From assembly GCA_024228395.1 (NCBI GenBank), contig JAAETM010000183.1:1-36336 (forward strand): a stretch of 36,336 nucleotides of DNA, in the 5' to 3' direction. The translations under genes and the position numbers were made by a program. Source of the DNA: a bacterium (GTDB taxonomy: Bacteria > Planctomycetota > UBA1135 > GCA-002686595). Position 1 is the first letter of the stretch; every line of letters begins with the position of its first letter. Under the pieces are notes generated by a model. It did not search any database. It was given only the letters and a program-made list of their open reading frames with translations, and was not told the origin of the DNA. Shown in pieces: positions 8,699-17,400 of the stretch.

Positions 8699-9091
8699 AT
8701 GGCAAAGAAGAAAGCGACCCGCAAAAAAGCCACCAAGAAAAAGGTGACTAAGAAGCGTGCCACTAAGAAACGTGCTACCAAAAAGCGCGCAACTAAGAAA
8801 AAGGCAACCAAGAAGAAGGCCAAGAAAAAGGCCAAGAAAAAGGCCACCAAAAAGAAGGCCACCAAAAAGAAGGCTACTAAGAAGCGCGCTACCAAAAAGC
8901 GGGCAACTAAGAAGAAGGCAACCAAGAAAAAGGCTAAGAAGAAGGCCGCCAAGAAAAAGGTGACCAAGAAGAAGGCCAAGAAAAAGGCCAAGAAAAAGGC
9001 CAAGAAAAAGGCCACCAAGAAGCGCGCCACCAAGAAAAAGGCCACCAAGAAGCGTGCCACCAAAAAGCGCGCTACTAAGAAGCGCCGGTAG
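8699..9091 (+). CDS. Lys/Ala/Thr/Arg-rich histone H1-like DNA-binding protein
   Basis: 130 residues from ATG 8699 (GGAG about 10 bases upstream); an in-frame GTG at 8627 is a less likely start. After MAKKKATRKK the whole protein is a tandem of short units such as ATKKK, ATKKR and AKKK, with no acidic, aromatic or Cys residues. This is the composition of bacterial H1-like proteins (chlamydial Hc family, AlgP-like tails), which bind DNA through alternating Lys and Ala and condense the nucleoid. No globular domain is attached, so it is essentially a pure basic tail with a net charge well above +60. Codon choice alternates between AAG and AAA, so the DNA is less repetitive than the protein. Monocistronic, with a 9-bp stem following at 9100-9137. 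Confidence 0.85.
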   Translation: MAKKKATRKKATKKKVTKKRATKKRATKKRATKKKATKKKAKKKAKKKATKKKATKKKATKKRATKKRATKKKATKKKAKKKAAKKKVTKKKAKKKAKKKAKKKATKKRATKKKATKKRATKKRATKKRR

Positions 9092-9099
9092 TTCTCAAG

Positions 9100-9137
9100 C
9101 TCGGATGCGCTAAGCGAATCTCCTATGAGCATCCGAG
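9100..9137 (+). repeat. 9-bp inverted repeat after the histone-like gene
   Basis: CTCGGATGC (9100-9108) pairs with GCATCCGAG (9129-9137) across a 20-base loop, 9 bases after the stop. No T tract follows, so it may be an mRNA-stabilising hairpin or a Rho-independent-like element without a U tail. Confidence 0.55.
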
Positions 9138-9333
9138 GGTCATGACCCCTCGGAAGCTCCGCTGGAGGCCCAATCCCAAGGATATTGGCCTTTTCAGCGT
9201 GGTTAGGGCCCTAGCGCGACCCAGTGCGACCCTGAACGACTTCGATCTCGGGAGTCGGGCACTGGCCAGGCGGTAACGCCTGCCACCCCTCAAAGAGATA
9301 CGAGCGGTAGTCTGCGCGGGATAAGCGCATCCC
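9138..9333. other. Hairpin-rich non-coding region between convergent genes
   Basis: No coding frame is supported. It contains the palindrome GGTCATGACC, the stem AGGCG/CGCCT with loop GTAA (around 9268-9281) and GGGAT/ATCCC around 9319-9334. I recognise no known RNA family. With 9100-9137 and 9334-9376 it forms a run of secondary structure between two convergent transcripts. Confidence 0.4.
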
Positions 9334-9376
9334 CAAAACAGGGGCCAGCAACGCCTTGAGCGATGCTGGCCCCTGT
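9334..9376 (-). terminator. Intrinsic terminator of metG
   Basis: On the minus strand a 13-bp perfect stem (ACAGGGGCCAGCA with TGCTGGCCCCTGT, loop of 13) runs directly into TTTTGGGG. It lies 78 bases downstream of the metG stop. Confidence 0.8.
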
Positions 9377-9454
9377 CATATCAATACGGAGCCACGTACT
9401 TTTCCGCCACAATGCAGGAAGGGCGAAGCACCTGTGTGCTGGCCTTGGTTTTAC

Positions 9455-11131
9455 CTATTTGGCCTTGGCTGGGACTTCGATGCGGGGGAATAGGGCCTCG
9501 GGCGTTCCCAGGGGGGCGCCGGCTTCTAGGGTTCGCCAGGTTCCTTTTTCGGGCACGCCGGGCCAGGGCTGATCGGCGACTTGGCCTTGCATGCCTAGCA
9601 TATCCCAGAGCTCCTGGGCTTTTCGCGGCATGAAGGGAGACATCCAGCGGGAGACCCAGGCGATCCATTCGCACAGTGTGTTGAGGGCGCTGGCGGCTCT
9701 GGCGGGGTCGGTCTTGCGCATGGCCCAGGGTTCGGTCTTTTGCATGAAGACGTTGCCGGCCGTGGCGTTGGCGAGCAGAGCATGCGCGGCCTGGCGGAAG
9801 CGGAAGTCCTGGATGGCGATGGCTGGGTCGGAGATCTCGCCGCAGTCGCCGAGCATCAGTGCATCCATTTCGTTCATGTGCTCGGGGGACATGGCGGGAA
9901 TCTGGGCGTCGAAGTTCTTGGCGATGAATTTGAGCACCCGTGTGGCCAGGTTGCCGATGTTGCCGGCGAGCCCGGAATTGATTGTCAGCGCCATCTGTTC
10001 CAGGCTGAAGACCGAGTCGGCGGTCTCCGGCAAGGTCGTGATGATGTAGAAACGCACCGCTTCCCGGTCGTACTTCTCAAAGAAAGCGTCCAGGTCGATG
10101 GTGCGACCATCGGAGGTGCTGAACTTGCCCTCTTCCATGTTGTAGAACTCATTGGCGGGCACAGCCCAGGGCAGCACGTACTCCTGCTTGGTACCCCACA
10201 GCATCGAGGGGAAAACCAGGCAGTGGAAGGGGATGTTGTCCTTGCCGAGGAAGTGCACCAGGCGGGTTTCCGGGTCTTTCCACCAGAGCTTCCATTCGTC
10301 GGGAGTGCCGCGTTCCGCCATCAATTGCTTGGTGAACGAAACGTAGCCAATCGGCGCATCGAACCACACATAGAGCATTTTCCCCTCTTCGCCGTCGGCC
10401 ATGTTGGCCGGCACCGGCACGCCCCATTTAAGGTCGCGCGTGATCGAACGCGAGGGCACGTCTTTCAGCAGGTTCTGAATGAAAGCCGACACGTTGGACT
10501 TCCACTTGTGGTCCTTGATCCAGCCGCCGATGTAGTCGTCGCGCAGCTTGGGTAGGTCCAGGTACCAGTGGCGCGTGGAGCGGTTTTCCGGCTTGGAACC
10601 ACACTGCTTGCAGGATGGGTTTTTGAGCTTGAGCGGGTCGATCCAAGTGCCACAGTTCGGGCATTCATCGCCGCGCGCGTTTTCGTCGCCGCACACGTAG
10701 CAGGTGCCGCCCACGTAGCGGTCGGCCAGGAACATCTCGTCCTTGGCGCAGTAGAGTTGGGTGGTCTCCTTCTTTTCCAGGTAGCCGCTCTCGCTGAGCT
10801 GCCGGAAGAAGTCCTGCGCCGTATCCTCGTGCTGTGGGCACTCGCTGGTGCCGGAGAAGATGTCAAATTCGATGTGCAAGGAGTCGAAGAAGCTCTTGAT
10901 GTCCTTGTTCCAGCCCTTCACGTACTGCGGGTAGGGCTCGCCTTGTTCGTCGGCTTTGAGAGTGATGGCCACCCCGTACTCGTCGGTTCCGCAGATGGAG
11001 AGCACGTCCTCGCCCAGCATTCTGAGGGTTCGGACATAGACATCGGCGGGCAGATACACCCCGGCAATGTGGCCGAAGTGAATGGGGCCGTTGGCGTACG
11101 GCAGGGCACTGGTGATCAGATAGCGGGTCAA
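9455..11131 (-). CDS. metG: Methionyl-tRNA synthetase
   Basis: 558 residues. Class I aminoacyl-tRNA synthetase that charges tRNA-Met in the cytosol. HIGH motif is HFGH in ANGPIHFGHIAGVYLPADVY; the KMSKS equivalent is KFSTS in EEGKFSTSDGRTID. Between them is the MetG zinc knuckle with two CxxC pairs (CYVCGDENARGDECPNCG and CKQCG). The connective and anticodon-binding helices are complete, and there is no C-terminal EMAP/Trbp111 tRNA-binding domain, so this is the short MetG form. TTG at 11131 is chosen as start because GGAGGA ends 6 bases upstream and the protein then begins with the usual TRYLITSALPYANG. The frame is open a further 34 codons, but that stretch is Pro/Gly-rich and unlike MetG. 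Divergent from the acyl-CoA dehydrogenase gene. Confidence 0.96.
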   Translation of the reverse strand: MTRYLITSALPYANGPIHFGHIAGVYLPADVYVRTLRMLGEDVLSICGTDEYGVAITLKADEQGEPYPQYVKGWNKDIKSFFDSLHIEFDIFSGTSECPQHEDTAQDFFRQLSESGYLEKKETTQLYCAKDEMFLADRYVGGTCYVCGDENARGDECPNCGTWIDPLKLKNPSCKQCGSKPENRSTRHWYLDLPKLRDDYIGGWIKDHKWKSNVSAFIQNLLKDVPSRSITRDLKWGVPVPANMADGEEGKMLYVWFDAPIGYVSFTKQLMAERGTPDEWKLWWKDPETRLVHFLGKDNIPFHCLVFPSMLWGTKQEYVLPWAVPANEFYNMEEGKFSTSDGRTIDLDAFFEKYDREAVRFYIITTLPETADSVFSLEQMALTINSGLAGNIGNLATRVLKFIAKNFDAQIPAMSPEHMNEMDALMLGDCGEISDPAIAIQDFRFRQAAHALLANATAGNVFMQKTEPWAMRKTDPARAASALNTLCEWIAWVSRWMSPFMPRKAQELWDMLGMQGQVADQPWPGVPEKGTWRTLEAGAPLGTPEALFPRIEVPAKAK

Positions 11132-11137
11132 GGGAGA

Positions 11138-11143
11138 TCCTCC
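11138..11143 (-). promoter_or_regulatory. Ribosome-binding site that fixes the metG TTG start
   Basis: GGAGGA on the minus strand, 6 bases before TTG 11131. It decides between this start and the longer open frame reaching 11233. Confidence 0.75.
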
Positions 11144-11363
11144 TGGGGGCAAGGATTCTGGAGGAAGGGGCCCCGAAACGCCAGCTTCGAGCGGATTCCT
11201 GGGTATTGGCAGTGGGACAGGGCCCGATAGCACCCGAAATCCGTCAAGAACTCAGTGCTTCGGGCTCCAGGAATTCCAAAGGGCGTCTCCGGCGCATAGA
11301 ATGCTGCGCCCATGGGCCCAGGCAAAACACCGCGCCCGGCCCCCAAAAGACCCCCGATCAGAT

Positions 11364-12533
11364 ATGGACAACTACCAAGCCCTCGACTTTTACGAACTCG
11401 ACGATCAATTTTCTGAAGAGGAGCGCATGGTGCGAGATGCGGTGCGCTCCTGGGTGGGCGAGCGCTTTTTACCCGGTGTGTTGGAGAACTGGGAGGACGC
11501 GGTCTTCCCCATGGATTTGGTGCCCGAACTCGGAGAGTTGGGCGTCTTCGGCCCCACGGTTCCTGAGGAGTACGGCGGAGCCGGCCTGAACGGTGTCTGC
11601 TACGGCCTGATCTGTCAGGAACTTGAGCGCGGCGATTCTGGTCTGCGTTCCTTCGTTTCGGTCCAGGGTTCCCTGGTCATGTACCCGATCTTCACCTACG
11701 GCAACGAGGAGCAGAAGCGCGAGTGGCTGCCCCAGTTGGCTTCCGGCAAGGCTATTGGCTGCTTCGGCTTGACCGAGCCTGACTTCGGCTCGAATCCGGC
11801 TGGCATGCTGACCACCGCTGTGCGCGACGGCGACGACTGGATCATCAACGGCCGCAAGATGTGGATCACCAACGGCACCTGCGCTGATGTGGCCATCGTT
11901 TGGGCCCGCGCGGAAGAAGGCATCGTGGGTTTCACGGTTCCGACCAACCTGAAGGGCTTCTCCGCTCCGGAGCAAAAGCACAAATGGAGCCTGCGGGCTT
12001 CGACTACCAGCGAATTGGTGCTTGAGGACGTTCGCGTTCCCAACTCCATGCGCATGCCTGGTGCCAAGGGGCTCAAGGCTCCGCTCGGTTGCCTGACCCA
12101 GGCGCGTTACGGCATCTCTTGGGGCGCTGTCGGCGCCGCCCAAGCTTGTTACGACGAGGGCCTTTCCTACTCCAAGGAACGCATCGTATTCGACAAACCC
12201 TTGGCGGGTTTCCAGTTGGCCCAGCAGAAGCTGGCTGACATCGCGACCGACATCACCTTGGCTCAACTTCTCGTGCTGCGCCTCGGCCGCCTCAAGGACG
12301 AAGGTCGTTTCACTGCCCAACAGGTCTCTATGGCCAAGCGTAACAACGTGGCTATGGCCATGAACACGGCGCGCAAGGTGCGCGACATGTTGGGAGCCAA
12401 TGGTATTAGCCTTGAGTACAACACCGGGCGTCACATGCTGAACCTGGAGTCGGTCTTCACCTACGAAGGCACCCACGACATCCATACCCTGGCTTTGGCC
12501 CATGAGCTGACCGGGATTCCTGCTTACCGGTAG
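11364..12533 (+). CDS. gcdH: Acyl-CoA dehydrogenase, glutaryl-CoA dehydrogenase-like
   Basis: 389 residues from ATG 11364. FAD-dependent acyl-CoA dehydrogenase with complete N-terminal helical, beta and C-terminal helical domains. Features fit the glutaryl-CoA dehydrogenase branch: ERGDSGLRSFVSVQGSLVM carries the substrate-carboxylate Arg region; GCFGLTEPDFGSNPAGM and WITNG form the flavin loop; TYEGTHDIHTLAL holds the catalytic Glu followed by the GCDH-type THDIH. RYGISWGAVGAAQACYDEGL is also typical of that branch. GCDH oxidises and decarboxylates glutaryl-CoA to crotonyl-CoA in Lys/Trp/aromatic degradation, passing electrons to ETF. A non-decarboxylating relative cannot be excluded without a tree. 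No pathway partner is adjacent; the sodN gene follows 153 bp downstream. Confidence 0.88.
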   Translation: MDNYQALDFYELDDQFSEEERMVRDAVRSWVGERFLPGVLENWEDAVFPMDLVPELGELGVFGPTVPEEYGGAGLNGVCYGLICQELERGDSGLRSFVSVQGSLVMYPIFTYGNEEQKREWLPQLASGKAIGCFGLTEPDFGSNPAGMLTTAVRDGDDWIINGRKMWITNGTCADVAIVWARAEEGIVGFTVPTNLKGFSAPEQKHKWSLRASTTSELVLEDVRVPNSMRMPGAKGLKAPLGCLTQARYGISWGAVGAAQACYDEGLSYSKERIVFDKPLAGFQLAQQKLADIATDITLAQLLVLRLGRLKDEGRFTAQQVSMAKRNNVAMAMNTARKVRDMLGANGISLEYNTGRHMLNLESVFTYEGTHDIHTLALAHELTGIPAYR

Positions 12534-12686
12534 ATACGGCGGTACCCCCCGGTCAATCAATGACAGCCAGGGGTCCGACGCCGAATCTACCTTCCCTTCG
12601 CGGAAGGTTTTCGATATAGTCCCCTCCACATCACTGGTTTCGCACCCGAGGCCAATACGATCATATCCCTTTCCACTCACCAGACC

Positions 12687-13160
12687 ATGCTGAACCGCAT
12701 CCTCAAGGCGATCAACCAAGTCCTCCCCGCTCCCGCAATCCACGCCCACTGCGACGGCCCCTGTGGCATCTACGACCCCGCCTCCGCTCGCATCGCCGGT
12801 GAGGCCGTTCTGTCGATGACCAAGAAGCTCCTGGCCATCGACGTGCCCGCCGCCGACGACAAGGCCGCCTACGCCAAGTACCACAACACCTTCGCGCGCT
12901 ACATCGCCATCAAGGAAGAGCAAGCGCACCTGGCCAAAACCGAGCTGCTCGTATTGTGGACCGACTACTTCAAGCCGGTTCACCTGGAAGCCCACCCCGA
13001 CCTGCATGATGTTTTCTGGCAGGCTGCCAAGGAATGCTCCTCCGCCAAGGTCGAGTTGTCCCTCGAGCACGCTGAGAACCTGATGGCACACATCGAGAAG
13101 ATCCACAACATCTTCTGGAGCACCAAGGGTCGCGAAGTGACCTACTACACCGCCAGCTAA
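12687..13160 (+). CDS. sodN: Nickel superoxide dismutase precursor
   Basis: 157 residues. Dismutates superoxide using a Ni hook. The mature N-terminus HCDGPCGIYDP begins at residue 21 after a 20-residue propeptide (MLNRILKAINQVLPAPAIHA). It supplies the His1 imidazole and amine, Cys2 and Cys6 thiolates that hold nickel in characterised NiSODs. The core motifs KEEQAHLAKTELLVLWTDYF and KPVHLEAHPDLHDVF are present. The C-terminus is somewhat longer than in Streptomyces (mature ~137 against ~117 residues). The propeptide must be removed to make the active site, and the putative protease gene follows 3 bases after the stop. A short weak stem CCTTC/GAAGG plus TTTTC at ~12593-12610 sits upstream. 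Confidence 0.95.
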   Translation: MLNRILKAINQVLPAPAIHAHCDGPCGIYDPASARIAGEAVLSMTKKLLAIDVPAADDKAAYAKYHNTFARYIAIKEEQAHLAKTELLVLWTDYFKPVHLEAHPDLHDVFWQAAKECSSAKVELSLEHAENLMAHIEKIHNIFWSTKGREVTYYTAS

Positions 13161-13163
13161 CCG

Positions 13164-13547
13164 GTGAGTTGTTTGCCCGACACTGGGCAGTGCAAGCCCC
13201 AAGGCCTCGCATCGTGTTCCGCACGGTTTGCGGGGCTTTGGTTGTTGAGAAGGCTGCGCAGGTTCCGGGTTGTGGGGGAGTCCATGGCGCCGACCTTGGT
13301 GAATGGGCAGGGCGTGTTGGTGGACCCGCGTGCGTTTCGGATGCAGGTTCCCGAGGTGGGGGAGTTGGTGCAATTGCGCGATCCGCGGGAGCCGGGGCGC
13401 TTGCTGGTGAAGCGCGTGGTGTCTGTGGAGGAGGGCGAAGTGTTCGTGCTGGGGGACAATCCGGAGAAGTCCACGGACAGCCGGGAATTCGGATTGGTGG
13501 CCCTGGACATGATCCTGGGGGGGGTCGTGTGCACTTTCTCAGGTTGA
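13164..13547 (+). CDS. sodX: S26-type signal-peptidase-like NiSOD maturation protease
   Basis: 127 residues from GTG 13164, three bases after the sodN stop. It has the peptidase S26 catalytic Ser in VVGESMAPTL (Ser40) and general-base Lys in GRLLVKRVV (Lys83), plus the later box GDNPEKSTDSREFG. Unlike true leader peptidases it has no obvious transmembrane helix (only LWLLRRLRR), as known for SodX-type proteins that trim the NiSOD propeptide in the cytosol. The first ~25 residues (Cys/Pro-rich) look non-conserved and there is no ribosome-binding site, so a TTG start near codon 27-28 is possible. Coupling to sodN supports the assignment. Confidence 0.88.
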   Translation: MSCLPDTGQCKPQGLASCSARFAGLWLLRRLRRFRVVGESMAPTLVNGQGVLVDPRAFRMQVPEVGELVQLRDPREPGRLLVKRVVSVEEGEVFVLGDNPEKSTDSREFGLVALDMILGGVVCTFSG

Positions 13548-13652
13548 ATTGACTTCGAATAGGTCAAGGCGACCCGGAGCTTGCAGGTTTTTGGCGGGTG
13601 GGTAGGGTGTTGGACTCAATGTCCGATCTCCCCTGAATCGCTGAGGTTCACC

Positions 13653-14399
13653 GTGAAACTGCTTCTAGCTCCTATCTTGTTCTCTGCCCTCTTGCTGGGT
13701 GCCTGCTCCAATCCCCCTCAATCCTCAGAGTCTGCTCCGCAGGCCGATCCGTCCGAGGCCACCGAGGCCACCGTTTGGAGATCTACCGAAACCGCTCCGA
13801 AGGCGAGTCATGGCCAGCCTGTCGAGCTGTTCGGCAAGGTGCTCGAGACCATGCAATCGGGCGGTTACACGTATGCCCTTTTGAACACGGACAAGGGGCA
13901 GGTTTGGACTGCGGGATCGGTACCCAAGCTGGCCGTGGGCGACCAGGTCATTGCTAGTGAGCTGACCCCCATGAGGGATTTCCCGAGTTCCACCTTGGAT
14001 CGTACGTTCGAGATGATCTACTTCTGCAACAAGATGCGGGCTACGGGTGCACAGTCACCGGTCGAGGAGGTCGCAACGGCTCCTGTGCAAGTGGAGAAGG
14101 CCGAAGGGGAACAGACGGTTGAGCAGATGTTCACCGGGAAGGAAAAATTTGTCGGCAAGCAGGTCACGCTTCGCGGAAGGGTTGTCAAATTCAGCGCGGC
14201 CATCATGGGTAAGAACTGGATTCACCTTCAGGATGGAAGCGGCGGAGAAGGGACGAACGACCTGACGATCACTACCGATCAAACGGTGGTGGTGGGGGAT
14301 GCGGTTACTGTGGTTGGTATCCTGGTCGCTGATAAGGACTTTGGTTACGGATACAAGTACGCGTTGATTATCGAGGATGCGCAGGTGACCGTCGACTGA
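13653..14399 (+). CDS. Lipoprotein with two OB-fold-like (NrfJ-like) domains
   Basis: 248 residues from GTG 13653 (GAGG upstream). This start makes a clean lipoprotein signal: KLLLAPILFSALLLGAC, with Cys in an LGAC lipobox. An Ala/Ser/Pro/Glu linker leads to a first beta-barrel segment (GKVLETMQSGGYTYALLNTD, GQVWTAGS). After a second linker comes a clearer OB-like unit (GKQVTLRGRVVKFSAAIMGK, NWIHLQDGSG, DLTITTDQTVVVGDAVTVVG). This 'GKVVEVMDAGGYTYVLV'-type module is known from small periplasmic NrfJ-like proteins of uncertain role. It lies convergent with nifJ and downstream of sodX, with ~105 bp between; operon membership is unclear. No enzymatic role is claimed. Confidence 0.7.
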   Translation: MKLLLAPILFSALLLGACSNPPQSSESAPQADPSEATEATVWRSTETAPKASHGQPVELFGKVLETMQSGGYTYALLNTDKGQVWTAGSVPKLAVGDQVIASELTPMRDFPSSTLDRTFEMIYFCNKMRATGAQSPVEEVATAPVQVEKAEGEQTVEQMFTGKEKFVGKQVTLRGRVVKFSAAIMGKNWIHLQDGSGGEGTNDLTITTDQTVVVGDAVTVVGILVADKDFGYGYKYALIIEDAQVTVD

Positions 14400-14442
14400 G
14401 CAGGGAGGGTGAAGTCGCCAACGATGCAAGAGCGCTCCTTCC

Positions 14443-17400
14443 TTAGACCTTCGCGGGACGCTTCTCTTGGGGTTTTAGGGCTTCGAGTTCGGCTTCGAAG
14501 AGCGCGGTGGGGCGGTCGATGAAGTCCTGGGTTTCCAGTTCGCCTTCTTTGCGCTTGGCCAGCAAAGCCCGTTGAGCCTGGTAGTCCAAGTTCACCACTC
14601 CCGCACGACTCTGCATGAGGCGCCAGGCGCGGCGGCGTTCAATGCAGAAGAGCACCATTTGTCTAGACGCGATGTGGTAGCGCACGCCGCCCTTGCCGTC
14701 ATCGGTTTCAAAGTAACATCCGAAATCGGGCACGAATGCAAAGTGCTCCGGGTCCAGCACATGGCGCTGCACCACATCATCTTGGGTGATGCGCAGCAAC
14801 AGATCTTCCAGACGTACAAGCCCATCCACGCTCCTGGTGGGTTTCAAGTGACGACGGAAGCGCGCTTCGGTTGTTGCCCAATGGGCGACCGTATAAGCCT
14901 TGGCCTCAGTCGTCCCCTTGGGCTTTTTCTGCATCCAATCGCGGTCCACGTTGGGGTTGCCCTTCAGGTCGATCGTCTCGACGAAGGTTTCGCCCAAGGA
15001 CGGGTTCCAAGTGAACTCGGGCATGCCACGTGAATCCCGCACCAGTCCAGCTTGCACCGAGGCCAGATCATCGGGCACACCGTGCTCGGGCATGCAGGAT
15101 GTGTAGCACTGGAAGAAAGCGGTGCCACGATATTCGAGGCCGTCGAGTGCGGCCTTGAACAACTTGGGCATGTTGGCTGCCGAAACCTGCGCCACGTAAG
15201 GGGAACCGTGTCCGCCCAGGAAGCTCTCTGCCACGCCCTTCTTCTCGGTCATCTTGCCCTGGGTCGCAGCGCCATACTGGTTCATGTCGCTACCTCCCAG
15301 CATCGGCGTGGAGTCGGAGTTCTGTCCACCGGTGTTGCTGTACACCTGGGTGTCGAGTAGAAGTGCCATCACGTTGGGGCGGTTTTGCAGCACAACCTTG
15401 GATAGGTTTTGGTAACCGATGTCGCCCATACCGCCGTCGCCGCCCACGGCCCATGCCTTGGGAAGTTCGCGGACCTCCTGTGCGGAAAGTAAGGAGTCGG
15501 TCAGGTGCGCCAGGTCGAACAATTCCTTTTCACTGATGACGTTCTCCGACCGATTGAGCAGGGCATCGCACAGGCGCTCGGGCACCACTGAACGGCGGCA
15601 GTGGTCTTGGATAAAGCTCTCGCCGAACAACCAAGCCACGGTCACGCCGTCCTGGAAGAGGGAGTTCATCCAGGGGTAGGGGTGCGGCGTGGCGGGGGGC
15701 GTGGAGCCGTAGACCGAGTTGCAACCGGTGTGGGCGCCCATGGCCATGACCGACATGCCATTGGCCAAGCGGCCTTCCACGGCCTGTAGGTCCCGATGGT
15801 TGAAGGCGTCCTGGGTCAAAACCGCGCACAGGGCGTCGATCACTTCGCTGTCCTTGAGTTCCCCACGATCGGCCATGCGTGCGATCGTGTCCTCGTTGGA
15901 TTCGCCGCCCAGGCCCATCATTTGGCTGGCGACCGCGCGCATGTACAACAGGTACTGCTCCGAGTCGAGCTCCCGCAGGGCTTCCAGGCGCGCGGTACCC
16001 TCCGCTTTCAAGCGTGCGACCTTGGCGTCCATGCGGTCGGCCTTCTTGTGGAAGATGGGTCGCATGTAAGCCTCGGTCAGGCTCATCATGGAGCGCAGGA
16101 TGGTCTTCTCGCCGCAGCCGGCGCAGGCACCATCGCCGCTGACCAACGCCTCGTACTTGCTCTGTACCATCAGGTGATTGCGCAAGGCGACGGCGTTGGA
16201 TTCCTCGGGATGTTCCGCATCGTACTTGCCCAGGTACTTTTGGGGCGTGTCCGGGATCTGCTTGAGGAAGGCGACGCCACTCTCGTGGGCTGCGTTGATG
16301 GCTTCGGTTTCCACCTCCATGGTCAGCGCGTTCTTGGACCCACACTCGGTCACGCATTCTCCGCATCCTTTGCAGAGGTCGGAGACCATGATCGCGAATA
16401 GACCGCCGGCGCCTTCGTTCTTTTTCTCGGGACCGCGGAAGATGGCGGTGGTTTTTTCGTAGGCCACGGGGATGGTCTCAAAGACCGCCATGAACTCGGA
16501 GCGTGTTTGTTCGGAGATCTCGTCGAGCCCCGCCAAGTCTTCACCAATGAGCTCCACGAAGGGGCGTGGAGCCTTGGCGAGCACGCCTTCCATCATGCGT
16601 GCACGCACGCGCTTTTCGATGCCGGACAGGGCGTTGAGCAAGGCCACGCGCTGTTCGGAATCGGACGTGTAACCATTCGCAGCGGTGCGCAGGAAGGTTT
16701 TGATGTCCTGGGCGGTGTTCGGCAGGGCCGTGTCGGGGCAAGCCACCACGCAATCCATGCATTGGGTGCAGTTCTCCGCATGCCACACGGGGGTGGCGCG
16801 GCGGGAAACGTACTTGCTGGTGGTCGCACCCGTCGCCGGGGCGACCAAACCCACCGAGGCCAGGGCCGATGAGGGTTGGTTGTAGCCAAGTCCAGCGCGG
16901 AACTCAGAATCGAACTTCTTGACCTGAAATAGGGGCGGGCGCTCGGCTTGCGGGATGGGCGGGGCGCTCAGGTTGCCTTCGGGACTGCACGGGAAAAGAG
17001 CCGCGATGCGCAGGTTCGAGTTGTCGGGCGCATCGATCGAGCCGTGGGGTACTTCTTGCACGCGTGCAAAGCCTGCGTCCATGACCTTCATGTTGGACTC
17101 GACGACCGCGTCGCCAAAGCGGCCGAACTTCCTCTCGTACTGCTTGCGCACGGTCGAGTGGAAGTGCGTTTCGTCGACCTTGTTGTTTTCCAGGAAGTCC
17201 GAGACCGCAAAGAAAGCGCCCAGGAATGCGTTGCCCTGCATGCGCAGTCGAAGGTCCTCGCGCGAGGTGGCTTCGCTTGCAATATCAAATCCGGGCAGGG
17301 TGACGATGCGGATTTTCTTGTCGATGATCTCTTGGCGATACTTGCGCGGGATGCGCATCCAAGCTTCAGCGGGGTCTTCGCTGGATTCCCAAACAAAGGT

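Noticed and set aside
8635..9132. Antisense 165-residue hydrophobic frame with repeats such as LVARFLVAFF
   Set aside because: It is the reverse complement of the Lys/Arg-rich histone-like gene; AAG/AAA codons read backwards give Leu/Phe. The sense gene has a start, ribosome-binding site and known composition.
9255..9290. B12-box-like text (CCAGGCGG...CGCCTGCCA) suggesting a cobalamin riboswitch
   Set aside because: The other conserved elements of the cobalamin riboswitch are absent and no cobalamin gene follows; a simple CCAGGCG/CGCCTGCC stem explains it.
12592..12620. Possible sodN promoter (TATAGT at 12615)
   Set aside because: No acceptable -35 hexamer at the right distance; too weak to list.
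11469..13373. 634-residue minus-strand frame
   Set aside because: Shadow of the acyl-CoA dehydrogenase, sodN and sodX genes; composition is His/Gly/Val-rich with no family motif.
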